From: Bacteroidota bacterium
GTDB lineage: Bacteria; Bacteroidota; Bacteroidia; Chitinophagales; Chitinophagaceae
Direction: 5' to 3'
Assembly: GCA_023386395.1 (NCBI GenBank)
Contig: JAEWJV010000476.1
Location: 1-9,617, forward strand
DNA: 9,617 bases
A program made the translations under genes and the position numbers. Position 1 is the stretch's first letter; every line of letters starts with the position of its first letter. Of this stretch, positions 1-6,299 are shown piece by piece. The notes below the pieces were generated by a model. The model ran no database searches and had not been told where the DNA came from. It saw nothing but the letters and a program-made list of their open reading frames with translations.

Positions 1-63
1 GGATCGAACCGCCGACCCTCTGCTTGTAAGGCAGATGCTCTAAACCAGCTGAGCTAAACTCCC
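1..63 (-). tRNA. tRNA-Val (anticodon TAC), 3' end cut by window edge
   Basis: Read on the minus strand from position 63, the sequence folds as a tRNA: 5' acceptor half GGGAGTT, D-stem GCTC/GAGC, anticodon stem TCTGC/GCAGA with the 7-nt loop CTTACAA (anticodon TAC, valine), a 5-nt variable loop, T-stem GGCGG and T-loop TTCGATC. The last 63 nt visible stop one base into the 3' half of the T-stem, so about 12 nt (rest of the T-stem, 3' acceptor strand, discriminator) lie outside the window. A well-matched promoter sits 20-50 nt upstream. Confidence 0.95.
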
Positions 64-84
64 TTTATTTCCCCTAAAGGGCTG

Positions 85-115
85 CAAAGATAGGGGCTGT
101 TTTTTTCCACCCAAA
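85..115 (-). promoter_or_regulatory. Bacteroidota-type promoter of the tRNA-Val gene
   Basis: On the minus strand TTTG (112-115) is followed after 19 nt by TATCTTTG (85-92), an exact match to the Bacteroidota -33/-7 pattern TTTG-N19-TAnnTTTG. The expected start near 78-81 would give a leader of roughly 15-18 nt before the mature tRNA. That leader contains an inverted repeat (61-67 with 75-81, TAAAGGG arms) that includes the first three bases of the tRNA acceptor stem. Confidence 0.6.
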
Positions 116-124
116 TTTTTTAAT

Positions 125-155
125 AAAAAAATCCCGTCGGGGAACCGACGGGATT
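125..155 (-). terminator. strong intrinsic terminator, minus-strand orientation
   Basis: An 11-bp perfect stem (AATCCCGTCGG at 130-140 with its complement at 145-155) closes a 4-nt loop. On the minus strand the stem is followed by a run of U (A-tract at 125-131 on the plus strand). On the plus strand only three T follow, so it should act mainly on leftward transcription. No leftward gene lies upstream within reach: the nearest is the OsmC gene near 5.8 kb, which has its own terminator. Confidence 0.7.
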
Positions 156-199
156 TGTTATGAGCAAGCAACCGATTGACTTTTAAAACGTCAAAAGCA
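125..199 (-). ncRNA. candidate small non-coding RNA of about 75 nt
   Basis: This is inferred from a promoter-like pair immediately upstream and a strong terminator at the end. The predicted RNA would carry a small 5' hairpin (TTGAC/GTCAA arms at 193-189 and 182-178), a single-stranded middle and the terminator stem. There is no ATG in any minus-strand frame of the interval, and the TTG-initiated frames close within a few codons, so a peptide is unlikely. I do not recognise it as 6S RNA, tmRNA, SRP RNA or RNase P RNA. The alternative is a transcription-blocking hairpin guarding the tRNA promoter. Confidence 0.3.
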
Positions 200-203
200 A
201 GCG

Positions 204-234
204 CAAAATATAAATATTTTATAATCCGAACAAA
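204..234 (-). promoter_or_regulatory. candidate promoter for a short leftward transcript
   Basis: On the minus strand TTTG (231-234) and TATATTTTG (204-212) are 18 nt apart. The second element resembles TAnnTTTG with one extra base between TA and TTTG, so the match is imperfect. It lies about 50 nt upstream of the strong leftward terminator and would start a transcript near 196-200. The region is AT-rich, so a chance match is possible. Confidence 0.35.
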
Positions 235-296
235 TGTTAGTTTGACTTTTTTTTATTTTTCTTTAACCCGCTTTCTTTTATAAAAATTTACAGGCA

Positions 297-304
297 TAGT
301 TTTG
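297..304 (+). promoter_or_regulatory. possible -7 element for kdsC
   Basis: TAGTTTTG matches TAnnTTTG exactly, but only a poor -33 candidate (TTTC at 272-275) lies upstream. If real, transcription would begin around 308-312. That is past the in-frame TTG at 302 and just before the ATG at 320, which supports the ATG as the start of kdsC. Confidence 0.3.
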
Positions 305-319
305 AACAAATTTTTTTTA

Positions 320-835
320 ATGCTAAGCATCTTTAAAAGTATTAATGCATTTGTATTTGATGTTGACGGTGTTTTAACCGACGGCACTTTATTAGTTTTG
401 GAAAATGGTCTTATGGCAAGAAGAATGCATGTGAAAGATGGTTACGCGCTGCAACTCGCCGTAAAGAAAAATTATAAGATATTTATTATTTCAGGGGGAA
501 AATCGCCGCAGGTAAATAACAGGCTTTCAAACCTTGGCATATCAGATGTTTATATGAATGTAGAAAACAAACTGGAAAAATTAAAAGAGCTTGAAGCTGC
601 GTTCAACCTTAAAAAAGAAGAAATTCTATACATGGGCGATGATATTCCGGATATAGATGTAATGCAATATTGCGGCCTCGCCTGCTGCCCTGCCGATGCA
701 GTGGCCGAAGTGAAAACCATTTCAAAATATGTTTCTTCTTTTAAAGGCGGTGAAGGCTGTGTGCGCGATGTGATTGAAAAAGTAATGAAACTGCAGGGTA
801 AATGGCGGCCCGACACGAACATACAGTCCGCTTAA
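320..835 (+). CDS. kdsC: 3-deoxy-D-manno-octulosonate 8-phosphate phosphatase KdsC (HAD superfamily)
   Basis: KdsC hydrolyses Kdo-8-phosphate to Kdo in the cytoplasm, the step before CMP-Kdo formation for lipopolysaccharide inner core. With the ATG at 320 the protein has 171 residues, normal for the family. HAD motif I is D14-V-D16-G-V-L-T-D-G (nucleophile D14, general acid D16), motif II is IISGG with S58, and motif IV is GDDIPDI with D107 and D108. The C-terminal GGEGCVRDVIE stretch (about 143-153) is typical of KdsC, and the short C1-type chain without a large cap fits the tetrameric enzyme. An in-frame TTG at 302 would add six residues but overlaps a -7-like box. It heads a plus-strand cluster with a UbiA prenyltransferase and Maf. 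Neither kdsA nor kdsB is in the window. A YrbI-type paralogue acting on another sugar phosphate is a less likely alternative. Confidence 0.9.
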   Translation: MLSIFKSINAFVFDVDGVLTDGTLLVLENGLMARRMHVKDGYALQLAVKKNYKIFIISGGKSPQVNNRLSNLGISDVYMNVENKLEKLKELEAAFNLKKEEILYMGDDIPDIDVMQYCGLACCPADAVAEVKTISKYVSSFKGGEGCVRDVIEKVMKLQGKWRPDTNIQSA

Positions 836-868
836 ATACTTTTAATTTATTTTGCAGCCAAAGCATTC

Positions 869-1807
869 ATCCTGAAAAAAGTAATTGCATTTTTCCGCCT
901 CGTAAGATGGCCTAATTTAATTTTTATAGCCATTACACAATTGCTGTTTATGTATTGTGTATTGCAGCCGTTACTGGCTGCTGCCGGCCGCAGGCCAAGC
1001 CTTAATCCGCTGCACTTTACTCTATTAATATTGTCTTCAGTTTTAATTGCAGCCGCCGGTTATATTATCAATGACTATTTTGATTTGAATATTGACCGCA
1101 TTAATAAACCCGAAAGACTCATCATTCAAAAAATAATCAAGCGGCGTTCTGCCATTGCCTGGCACCTGGCATTAAGTTTTGTTGGTGTTGCTATTGGTTT
1201 TTACCTCGACTTCAGCACACATGTAACCCTGCTCGGCCTCTCTAACCTGGTGTGTGTTTTACTGTTGTTCGTTTATTCAATCTCGCTTAAAAAGAAACTG
1301 CTTTCCGGCAATATCATTATCTCCGTTTTAACTGCATGGACGGTGCTCGTGGTAACCTGGTGCGAAGCCCGTTTTTTCTTTTTTAATCCCGGCGATGCAA
1401 ACATTCATAAAATAATACGCGTTACTTTTTTATATACCGGTTTTGCTTTTATCATATCGCTTATCCGCGAAGCTGTTAAAGACATGGAAGATGTGGAAGG
1501 CGACAGGCGCTACGGTTGTAAAACCATGCCGATAGTTTGGGGCTTTAATGCCTCTAAAATTTACCTGGCCGTATGGTTTATGGTGCTGGTGCTGGCATTA
1601 ATTGTGGTAATGATTTACATGCTGCAATTGCGCTGGTGGTTTGCCATTGCTTATTCTTTTATACTTATTGTACTGCCGCTGATAAACATATTTCAAAAAT
1701 TGTTTAAAGCATCAACGCCTGGGGATTTTCATAAACTCAGCACCATGGTTAAGCTTGTAATGTTTACCGGCATTCTTTCCATGATATTCTTTAAAATTTA
1801 TGCCTGA
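869..1807 (+). CDS. UbiA-family membrane prenyltransferase, start codon non-canonical or altered
   Basis: UbiA proteins transfer a polyprenyl group to an acceptor within the membrane. Read from 869 the protein has 312 residues and about eight to nine hydrophobic helices. The first Asp-rich motif is NDYFDLNID (N68, D69, D72, D76) and the second is KDMEDVEGD (D205, D208, D212), followed by the usual RRYGCKTMP. These bind Mg-diphosphate of the prenyl donor. The reading frame continues upstream of the first usable starts (TTG 941, ATG 950) with LKKVIAFFRLVRWPNLIFIA, the charged lead-in and first helix expected of the family. No ATG, GTG or TTG exists in that frame back to the kdsC stop at 833. 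ATC at 869 gives I/M-L-K-K and is one base from ATG; CTG at 872 is the alternative. If only canonical starts are allowed, the gene begins at 941 and lacks most of helix 1. It overlaps Maf by 8 nt. Relatives in Bacteroidota are often labelled geranylgeranylglycerol-phosphate geranylgeranyltransferase, but the substrate cannot be read from the sequence. Confidence 0.85.
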   Translation: MLKKVIAFFRLVRWPNLIFIAITQLLFMYCVLQPLLAAAGRRPSLNPLHFTLLILSSVLIAAAGYIINDYFDLNIDRINKPERLIIQKIIKRRSAIAWHLALSFVGVAIGFYLDFSTHVTLLGLSNLVCVLLLFVYSISLKKKLLSGNIIISVLTAWTVLVVTWCEARFFFFNPGDANIHKIIRVTFLYTGFAFIISLIREAVKDMEDVEGDRRYGCKTMPIVWGFNASKIYLAVWFMVLVLALIVVMIYMLQLRWWFAIAYSFILIVLPLINIFQKLFKASTPGDFHKLSTMVKLVMFTGILSMIFFKIYA

Positions 1808-2384
1808 TAATAAACTTAGAATTATTCTCGCTTCCCAATCACCGCGCAGAAAACAATTGCTTGAATGGGCCGAAATAAATTTTGATGTTGTAACGAGCGA
1901 TGCAGATGAAAGCTTTTCAACAAGTATGCCCGTTGAAGAAATTCCTGTTTTCATTGCACGCAATAAGGCCAAAGCCGTTCAGCAAAAATTAAACAGCGAT
2001 GCTATAATACTGGCAGCGGATACCATTGTTGTTTTAGGCAACAAAGTAATTAATAAACCTGCCAGCCGTAATGAAGCTATTGAAATGCTGCGTTCCCTTT
2101 CAGGTAAAGAACACCGGGTAATTACAGGTGTTGTATTATTAAAAAAAGATGAAGAAATAGCCTTTGCAGATGTTACACATGTTTTCTTTCATGAGCTTAC
2201 AGATGAGCAGATAATTTTTTATGTTGATAAATACAAGCCTTATGATAAAGCCGGCGCTTATGCCATACAGGAATGGATTGGTGTTACCGGTATAAAATCT
2301 ATCAATGGCGATTTTTATAATGTAATGGGCTTGCCCGTAAGCCGTGTATTGCAACAGCTGAAACATTTTACAACCGCCTTATAA
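1800..2384 (+). CDS. maf: Maf-family nucleoside triphosphate pyrophosphatase (YhdE-like, dTTP/UTP type)
   Basis: Maf proteins hydrolyse non-canonical or excess nucleoside triphosphates to the monophosphate and diphosphate and are linked to housecleaning and septum control. The protein has 194 residues, the normal size. It shows the N-terminal loop ASQSPRR (11-17), the catalytic-region Asp in LAADTIVV (D74), KPAS (87-90), GKEHRVITGV (102-111), and the late block GAYAIQ...INGDFYNVMGLP (152-179). The GAY-Q and GD-YNV-GLP pattern fits the YhdE (dTTP/UTP) subgroup rather than the YceF (m7GTP) subgroup, which is an inference from motif memory. The usual Q-G after GAYxI is Q-E here (Q157-E158). The ATG lies inside the end of the prenyltransferase gene (8-nt overlap), so the two are co-transcribed and probably translationally coupled. 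Confidence 0.92.
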   Translation: MPDNKLRIILASQSPRRKQLLEWAEINFDVVTSDADESFSTSMPVEEIPVFIARNKAKAVQQKLNSDAIILAADTIVVLGNKVINKPASRNEAIEMLRSLSGKEHRVITGVVLLKKDEEIAFADVTHVFFHELTDEQIIFYVDKYKPYDKAGAYAIQEWIGVTGIKSINGDFYNVMGLPVSRVLQQLKHFTTAL

Positions 2385-2397
2385 TACATAAATCGTT

Positions 2398-2427
2398 TTT
2401 GCTTTTGCCAATGATTTTTGTAACTTG
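2398..2427 (+). promoter_or_regulatory. candidate promoter for the DUF2851 gene
   Basis: TTTG at 2398-2401 is followed after exactly 19 nt by TAACTTG (2421-2427), a shortened form of TAnnTTTG. The predicted start near 2430-2433 lies about 15 nt before the ATG at 2448. The 63-nt gap after Maf contains no terminator hairpin, so readthrough from the upstream cluster is also possible. Confidence 0.35.
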
Positions 2428-2447
2428 TTCATGCAATTGTAAACCCC

Positions 2448-3719
2448 ATGAACGAAAGATTGCTGCAATTCATCTGGCAATTCAGGTATTTTAACCAATC
2501 TGCCCTGCAAACTTCAGACGGAAAGAATTTGCAAATAATACACCCGGGCAATCTGAACCGGAACGCAGGCCCTGATTTTTCGGAAGCCAAAATAAAAATT
2601 GATAATACACTTTGGGTTGGCAATGTAGAATTGCATGTTTGTGCTTCGCACTGGCATCAGCATAATCATTCATTAGACAAAAATTACAGCAACATCATTC
2701 TGCATGTTGTATGGTTGAATGACGAAGCAATTTTTGATGCCCGCAATCAGCCGTTTGCCACATTGGAACTTCAATCACTTGTTCCAAAAATTACGCTTCA
2801 GCGTTTTGAATATTTGATGCACAGCGCCGATGAAATTGCCTGTGCATTTTCTTTACCCGCTTTAAGTGAAATAGCCTGGCTTGGATGGAAGGAAAGATTG
2901 ATAACCGAAAGGCTGCAACAAAAATCAAACACAGTAAAACAATGGCTGAATGAGAACAATAATAATTGGGAAGAAGTTTTCTGGATAAGCCTATGCCGCA
3001 GCTTTGGCATGAAAGTGAATGCTGATATGTTTGAACAAATCGCTAAATCTTTACCGGTAAATTTATTGGCAAAACACAAAAATCAAATTCACCAGCTGGA
3101 AGCATTACTGCTCGGGCAGGCTGGTTTGCTGAATGGCGATTTTGAAGATGGCTATCCAATTTTGTTGCAAAAAGAATACAGTTTTCTTGCAAAAAAATAC
3201 AAGCTGCAACCTGTAAATAAAATACCTGCGTTCCTGCGAATGCGGCCTTCTAATTTTCCAACATTAAGGTTAGCGCAACTGGCAATGCTCATCCATCAAT
3301 CCAGCCATTTATTCTCCAAAATAAAATCAGCCAAAAAACTTGGTGAGATTTTTCAGTGGTTTGATGTTACGGCAAACGATTTCTGGCATTATCATTATAC
3401 TTTAAAAGATGAAGCTGTTTACATTAAAAAGTCTGTAGGCAAAACTTTTATTCACCATATCATCATCAACACTATTGTACCCGTAATGTTTGCTTATGCT
3501 ATCAACAAAAATGATAATGTTTGGAAAGAAAAATCACTTAACTGGATAATGGAATTAGAGCCTGAGCAAAATACGATCACAAGACAATGGAAAAGCTACG
3601 GCATTACCAATCAAAATGCTTTGCACAGCCAGGCCTTGCTTCATTTAAAAAATACTTATTGCATAAAAAAGAAATGCCTCGATTGCGCTGTTGGTGTTAA
3701 ATTGCTGCGCGGAGAATAG
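2448..3719 (+). CDS. DUF2851 family protein, function unknown
   Basis: The 423-residue protein matches my recollection of the Bacteroidota family DUF2851. Recognisable blocks are NAGPDFSEAKIKI (39-51), WVGNVELHV (56-64) followed by a histidine-rich stretch (H68, H70, H72, H74), YSNIILHVVW (80-89), RPSNFPTLRLAQLA (266-279), and a C-terminal YC-x4-C-x2-C-AVG (C405, C410, C413). No signal peptide or membrane helix is visible, so it is probably cytoplasmic. The order G-P-D(43)...E(61)-x-H(63) in alternating beta-strand context resembles the core of PD-(D/E)xK nucleases with His in place of Lys; this is my inference, not an established function. The ATG at 2448 is the only sensible start. The gene stands between Maf and the lectin gene without an obvious functional tie to either. 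Confidence 0.85.
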   Translation: MNERLLQFIWQFRYFNQSALQTSDGKNLQIIHPGNLNRNAGPDFSEAKIKIDNTLWVGNVELHVCASHWHQHNHSLDKNYSNIILHVVWLNDEAIFDARNQPFATLELQSLVPKITLQRFEYLMHSADEIACAFSLPALSEIAWLGWKERLITERLQQKSNTVKQWLNENNNNWEEVFWISLCRSFGMKVNADMFEQIAKSLPVNLLAKHKNQIHQLEALLLGQAGLLNGDFEDGYPILLQKEYSFLAKKYKLQPVNKIPAFLRMRPSNFPTLRLAQLAMLIHQSSHLFSKIKSAKKLGEIFQWFDVTANDFWHYHYTLKDEAVYIKKSVGKTFIHHIIINTIVPVMFAYAINKNDNVWKEKSLNWIMELEPEQNTITRQWKSYGITNQNALHSQALLHLKNTYCIKKKCLDCAVGVKLLRGE

Positions 3720-3821
3720 TATAAAAAAAATGGTATTCATCTTCCGCATAACCATTTAAAAATTAAATGCGATTAAAGCAATATCCGTCTTGCAAATAAA
3801 TTGCAGTGCAGCACATGGCTA

Positions 3822-5759
3822 ATGATGAAGAAAAAAATCCCGCTTGCTTGTTTATTACTTATTTTAAGATTAGCAGCTACTGCTCAAAATCCGTATGTGC
3901 TGAATGGTTCTGCAAAGCAGGATGATTGCCATTGTTATACCTTAACCACAGAAACGCCAACGCAATCCGGCTCAATATGGAATAAAAATAAAATTGACCT
4001 CACCCAACCGTTTGATTATTTCTTTAATGTTTACCTGGGTTGTATAGATGCAAATGGCGCCGATGGCATTGCGTTTGTTTTGCAGCCTGTAAGTACAAGT
4101 CTTGGTTCTACGGGCGAAGGACTGGGCTTTCAAAATATCAGGCCTTCTATTGGCGTTACAATTGATACCTGGCAAAACGCTAATCAAAGCGATCCATCTT
4201 ACGATCATATTGCCATACAGGCAAATGGAGATGTTGATCACACTACATCAAACAATCTCGCCGGTCCTGTACAGGCGCTTGCCGGCAATGCTAATATTGA
4301 AGATTGCCAGTGGCATGTGCTTGAAATAAACTGGAAACCATCCGTTGATTCTATGATTATTAAAATGGATGGTGTTTTGCGTTTAGCATTGGAAAAAGAT
4401 TTGGTTACAACTATTTTTAATAACGACCCTAGGGTTTACTGGGGCTTTACTTCTGCAACAGGCGGTTCGGTTAACCTGCAACGAATGTGCACTTCGCTTG
4501 ATGCAAAATTTAACCTTACTTCTTATACCAATACCTGCGTAGGCACACCGCTTGCTTTTGCTGATAGTTCCGTATCCTTTGGCAACATTGCAGGCTGGCG
4601 CTGGAATTTTGGTGATGGTACAACTTCGGATTTAAAAAATCCACCACCGCATATTTATGAAAAGCCGGGTAAATACACAGTGGCTTTAAATATTACGGGT
4701 GGCGACGGCTGCACATCAGATACTACCAAACAGGAAATAACGGTAGGCAGTTATCCTGTTGCAGGTTTTAATACAGCGCCCTCACCAATATGTGATAACA
4801 GTGATGTTATATTCACTGATGCCACTACCCTGGATGTTGGCACCAAGAGCTATTGGTACTGGAATTTTGGCAACGGCACTACTTCATTATTGCCTGATCC
4901 TTTACCCGTTAACTATGAAGCGGGCCAATACACTGTACAGCTTTATGTAAAAACACAAGAAGGCTGCGCTTCAGACACGGCAACAAAAACTTTTACAGTA
5001 TTAAAAGCGCCTGAAATAAATTTTGAAAAAGAAGACGCCTGTAAAAATACACCGGTGAATTTTACGTCCGAAAACCTAACACCATCTACTCCTATCAATA
5101 GCTGGTATTGGAATTTTGGTGATAATAATTTCTCAGCGAAACCGTCACTACAACATGCATTTGCCGATACCGGTACTTATAATGTGTCGCTTACAGCGCA
5201 GGCTGCTAACGGATGCATTACAGATATCATCACAAAACCTGTGATCATTTACGGAACGTATGCTTATGCAGGAAGGGATTCAACTATTTTACAAGGCTAT
5301 CCTTATCAATTGCAGGCAAGTGGCGGTATTAATTATAACTGGTCGCCACCAACAGGACTTGACAATCCAAACATAGCAAACCCTGTTGCCACGCTTAATG
5401 CTGATATTACTTACATTCTTACAGCTTCAACAGATGTGGGCTGCGCCACAACAGACACTTTGCACCTGCGTGTGGTTAAAGGCCCGGAAATTTATGTACC
5501 CACTGCTTTTACACCAAATAGGGATGGCTTAAATGACCGTTTTAAAATTATTCCCGTAGGCATAACTGAAATCATGTTTTTTAATATTGTAAACCGATGG
5601 GGCCAGGTTATGTATTCTTCAAAAAACATCTCCGCCGGCTGGGATGGAAATTTAAATGGTGTTCCGCAACCTTCCGGCACTTATGTGTGGATGGTTGAAG
5701 GCAAAACAAGCACCGGATCAGTTTTAAAAAAACAGGGAACGCTGGTTTTAATACGTTAA
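3822..5759 (+). CDS. secreted L-type lectin / PKD-repeat protein with type B (gliding motility) C-terminal sorting domain
   Basis: From the ATG at 3822 the protein has 645 residues (an in-frame TTG at 3801 would spoil the signal peptide; the ATG at 3825 is equally possible). Residues 1-21 form a signal peptide (KKK, leucine-rich core, A-T-A before Q22). Residues about 25-226 look like a bacterial legume-lectin-type sandwich: GADGIAFVLQ (79-88), GVTIDTWQN (111-119) and SYDHIAI (126-132), with acidic and Asn/His residues suited to calcium and sugar binding. Three PKD domains follow, marked by WRWNFGDGT (259), WYWNFGNGT (345) and WYWNFGDNN (428). An Ig-like segment follows at about 480-553. Residues 555-645 are a CHU_C/TIGR04131 sorting domain: PTAFTPNRDGLND, NRWGQVMY, GWDG, GTYVW. 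It is expected to cross the outer membrane by the type IX system and stay at or near the surface, binding glycans. No catalytic domain is seen. Confidence 0.9.
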   Translation: MMKKKIPLACLLLILRLAATAQNPYVLNGSAKQDDCHCYTLTTETPTQSGSIWNKNKIDLTQPFDYFFNVYLGCIDANGADGIAFVLQPVSTSLGSTGEGLGFQNIRPSIGVTIDTWQNANQSDPSYDHIAIQANGDVDHTTSNNLAGPVQALAGNANIEDCQWHVLEINWKPSVDSMIIKMDGVLRLALEKDLVTTIFNNDPRVYWGFTSATGGSVNLQRMCTSLDAKFNLTSYTNTCVGTPLAFADSSVSFGNIAGWRWNFGDGTTSDLKNPPPHIYEKPGKYTVALNITGGDGCTSDTTKQEITVGSYPVAGFNTAPSPICDNSDVIFTDATTLDVGTKSYWYWNFGNGTTSLLPDPLPVNYEAGQYTVQLYVKTQEGCASDTATKTFTVLKAPEINFEKEDACKNTPVNFTSENLTPSTPINSWYWNFGDNNFSAKPSLQHAFADTGTYNVSLTAQAANGCITDIITKPVIIYGTYAYAGRDSTILQGYPYQLQASGGINYNWSPPTGLDNPNIANPVATLNADITYILTASTDVGCATTDTLHLRVVKGPEIYVPTAFTPNRDGLNDRFKIIPVGITEIMFFNIVNRWGQVMYSSKNISAGWDGNLNGVPQPSGTYVWMVEGKTSTGSVLKKQGTLVLIR

Positions 5760-5831
5760 TATTTTTCAGAAGTGATTCAAATAATATCCCACAGAGAACA
5801 CTGGGCTAACAGAGGTACTTATTCTCTATGC

Positions 5832-5859
5832 AAAAAACTTTGGAAGTTTAATTCTTCCA
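5832..5859 (-). terminator. intrinsic terminator overlapping the stop codon of the OsmC gene
   Basis: On the minus strand TGGAAG (5854-5859) pairs with CTTCCA (5841-5846) around a 7-nt loop, and a run of six U follows three bases later (A-tract 5832-5837). The TAA stop of the OsmC gene (5848-5850) lies in the loop, so the last codons form the 5' arm. The stem is only 6 bp. The convergent lectin gene on the other strand has no T-run here. Confidence 0.5.
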
Positions 5860-6258
5860 TCCAAAATCTACCTTCATTTCAATATCGGGATGAATGCTTT
5901 TGGCAACGGGACAGGTGAGCGCCGCACGTTCAAGAATTGTTTTTTCTTTATCATCTAACGTAAGTGATGCCGGGAAATCAAAGCGCACATCGATGCCACC
6001 CACACGCCTTGGTTCGGACTTCATATTTTTTTGAATGCTTACTTCCGTTCCTTCCAGCGAAATATTCATATCCCTTGCCTTAATACCCATGATGGTAAGC
6101 ATACAGCTACCCAGAGAAGTAGCGAGTAAATCGGTGGGTGAAAATCTTTCGCCTTTCCCCTGGTTATCGGTTGGCGCATCTGTTTCAATTATAGTATTAC
6201 TTTGCAGGTGTTTTGCTTCTGTTCTTAACGAGCCTTTATAAATTATTTCAGATGTCAT
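5848..6258 (-). CDS. OsmC family protein (peroxiredoxin-like, YhfA-type)
   Basis: OsmC/Ohr proteins are small cytoplasmic dimers that reduce organic hydroperoxides through two cysteines. The protein has 136 residues, within the family range. The two expected cysteines are present: C52 in SPTDLLATSLGSCM (on the central helix) and C116 in ALTCPVAKSIHPDIE. The N-terminal strands YKGSLRTEAKH and the ETDAP...GKGERFSPTDLL loop match the general OsmC group, often labelled redox protein, more than Ohr itself, so the true substrate is open. The ATG at 6258 gives a normal N-terminus. The gene is convergent with the lectin gene and divergent from the outer-membrane protein gene, with only 41 nt between the two start codons. 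Confidence 0.92.
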   Translation of the reverse strand: MTSEIIYKGSLRTEAKHLQSNTIIETDAPTDNQGKGERFSPTDLLATSLGSCMLTIMGIKARDMNISLEGTEVSIQKNMKSEPRRVGGIDVRFDFPASLTLDDKEKTILERAALTCPVAKSIHPDIEMKVDFGWKN

Positions 6259-6299
6259 TACACAATATTTATTATAAATTTACGATTATCAATTTACAC

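Noticed and set aside
836..940. Possible in-frame fusion of KdsC to the UbiA protein, with the TAA at 833-835 as a recoded stop
   Set aside because: KdsC already has its normal C-terminal end before the stop, and the two families are separate proteins elsewhere. No recoding signal is visible.
3723..3757. A-tract followed by a hairpin (AAATGGT at 3728-3734 with ACCATTT at 3751-3757) after the DUF2851 gene
   Set aside because: The stem is short and AT-rich with a 16-nt loop and no T-run on the plus strand. The U-run is on the minus strand, where no gene is upstream. Not supported as a terminator.
4759..4950. Open frames overlapping the lectin/PKD gene in other frames and on the other strand, for example the one at 4759-4950
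   Set aside because: They lie wholly within a well-supported gene, have no family features and no plausible initiation region.
4500..5250. Repeated WNFG-containing blocks considered as recent DNA repeats
   Set aside because: The similarity is at protein level (PKD domains); the DNA copies are diverged, so these are old domain repeats rather than a mobile or variable repeat.
6213..6299. Longer N-terminus for the barrel protein, overlapping the OsmC gene
   Set aside because: It would place 29 extra residues before a textbook signal peptide; the ATG at 6300 fits far better.
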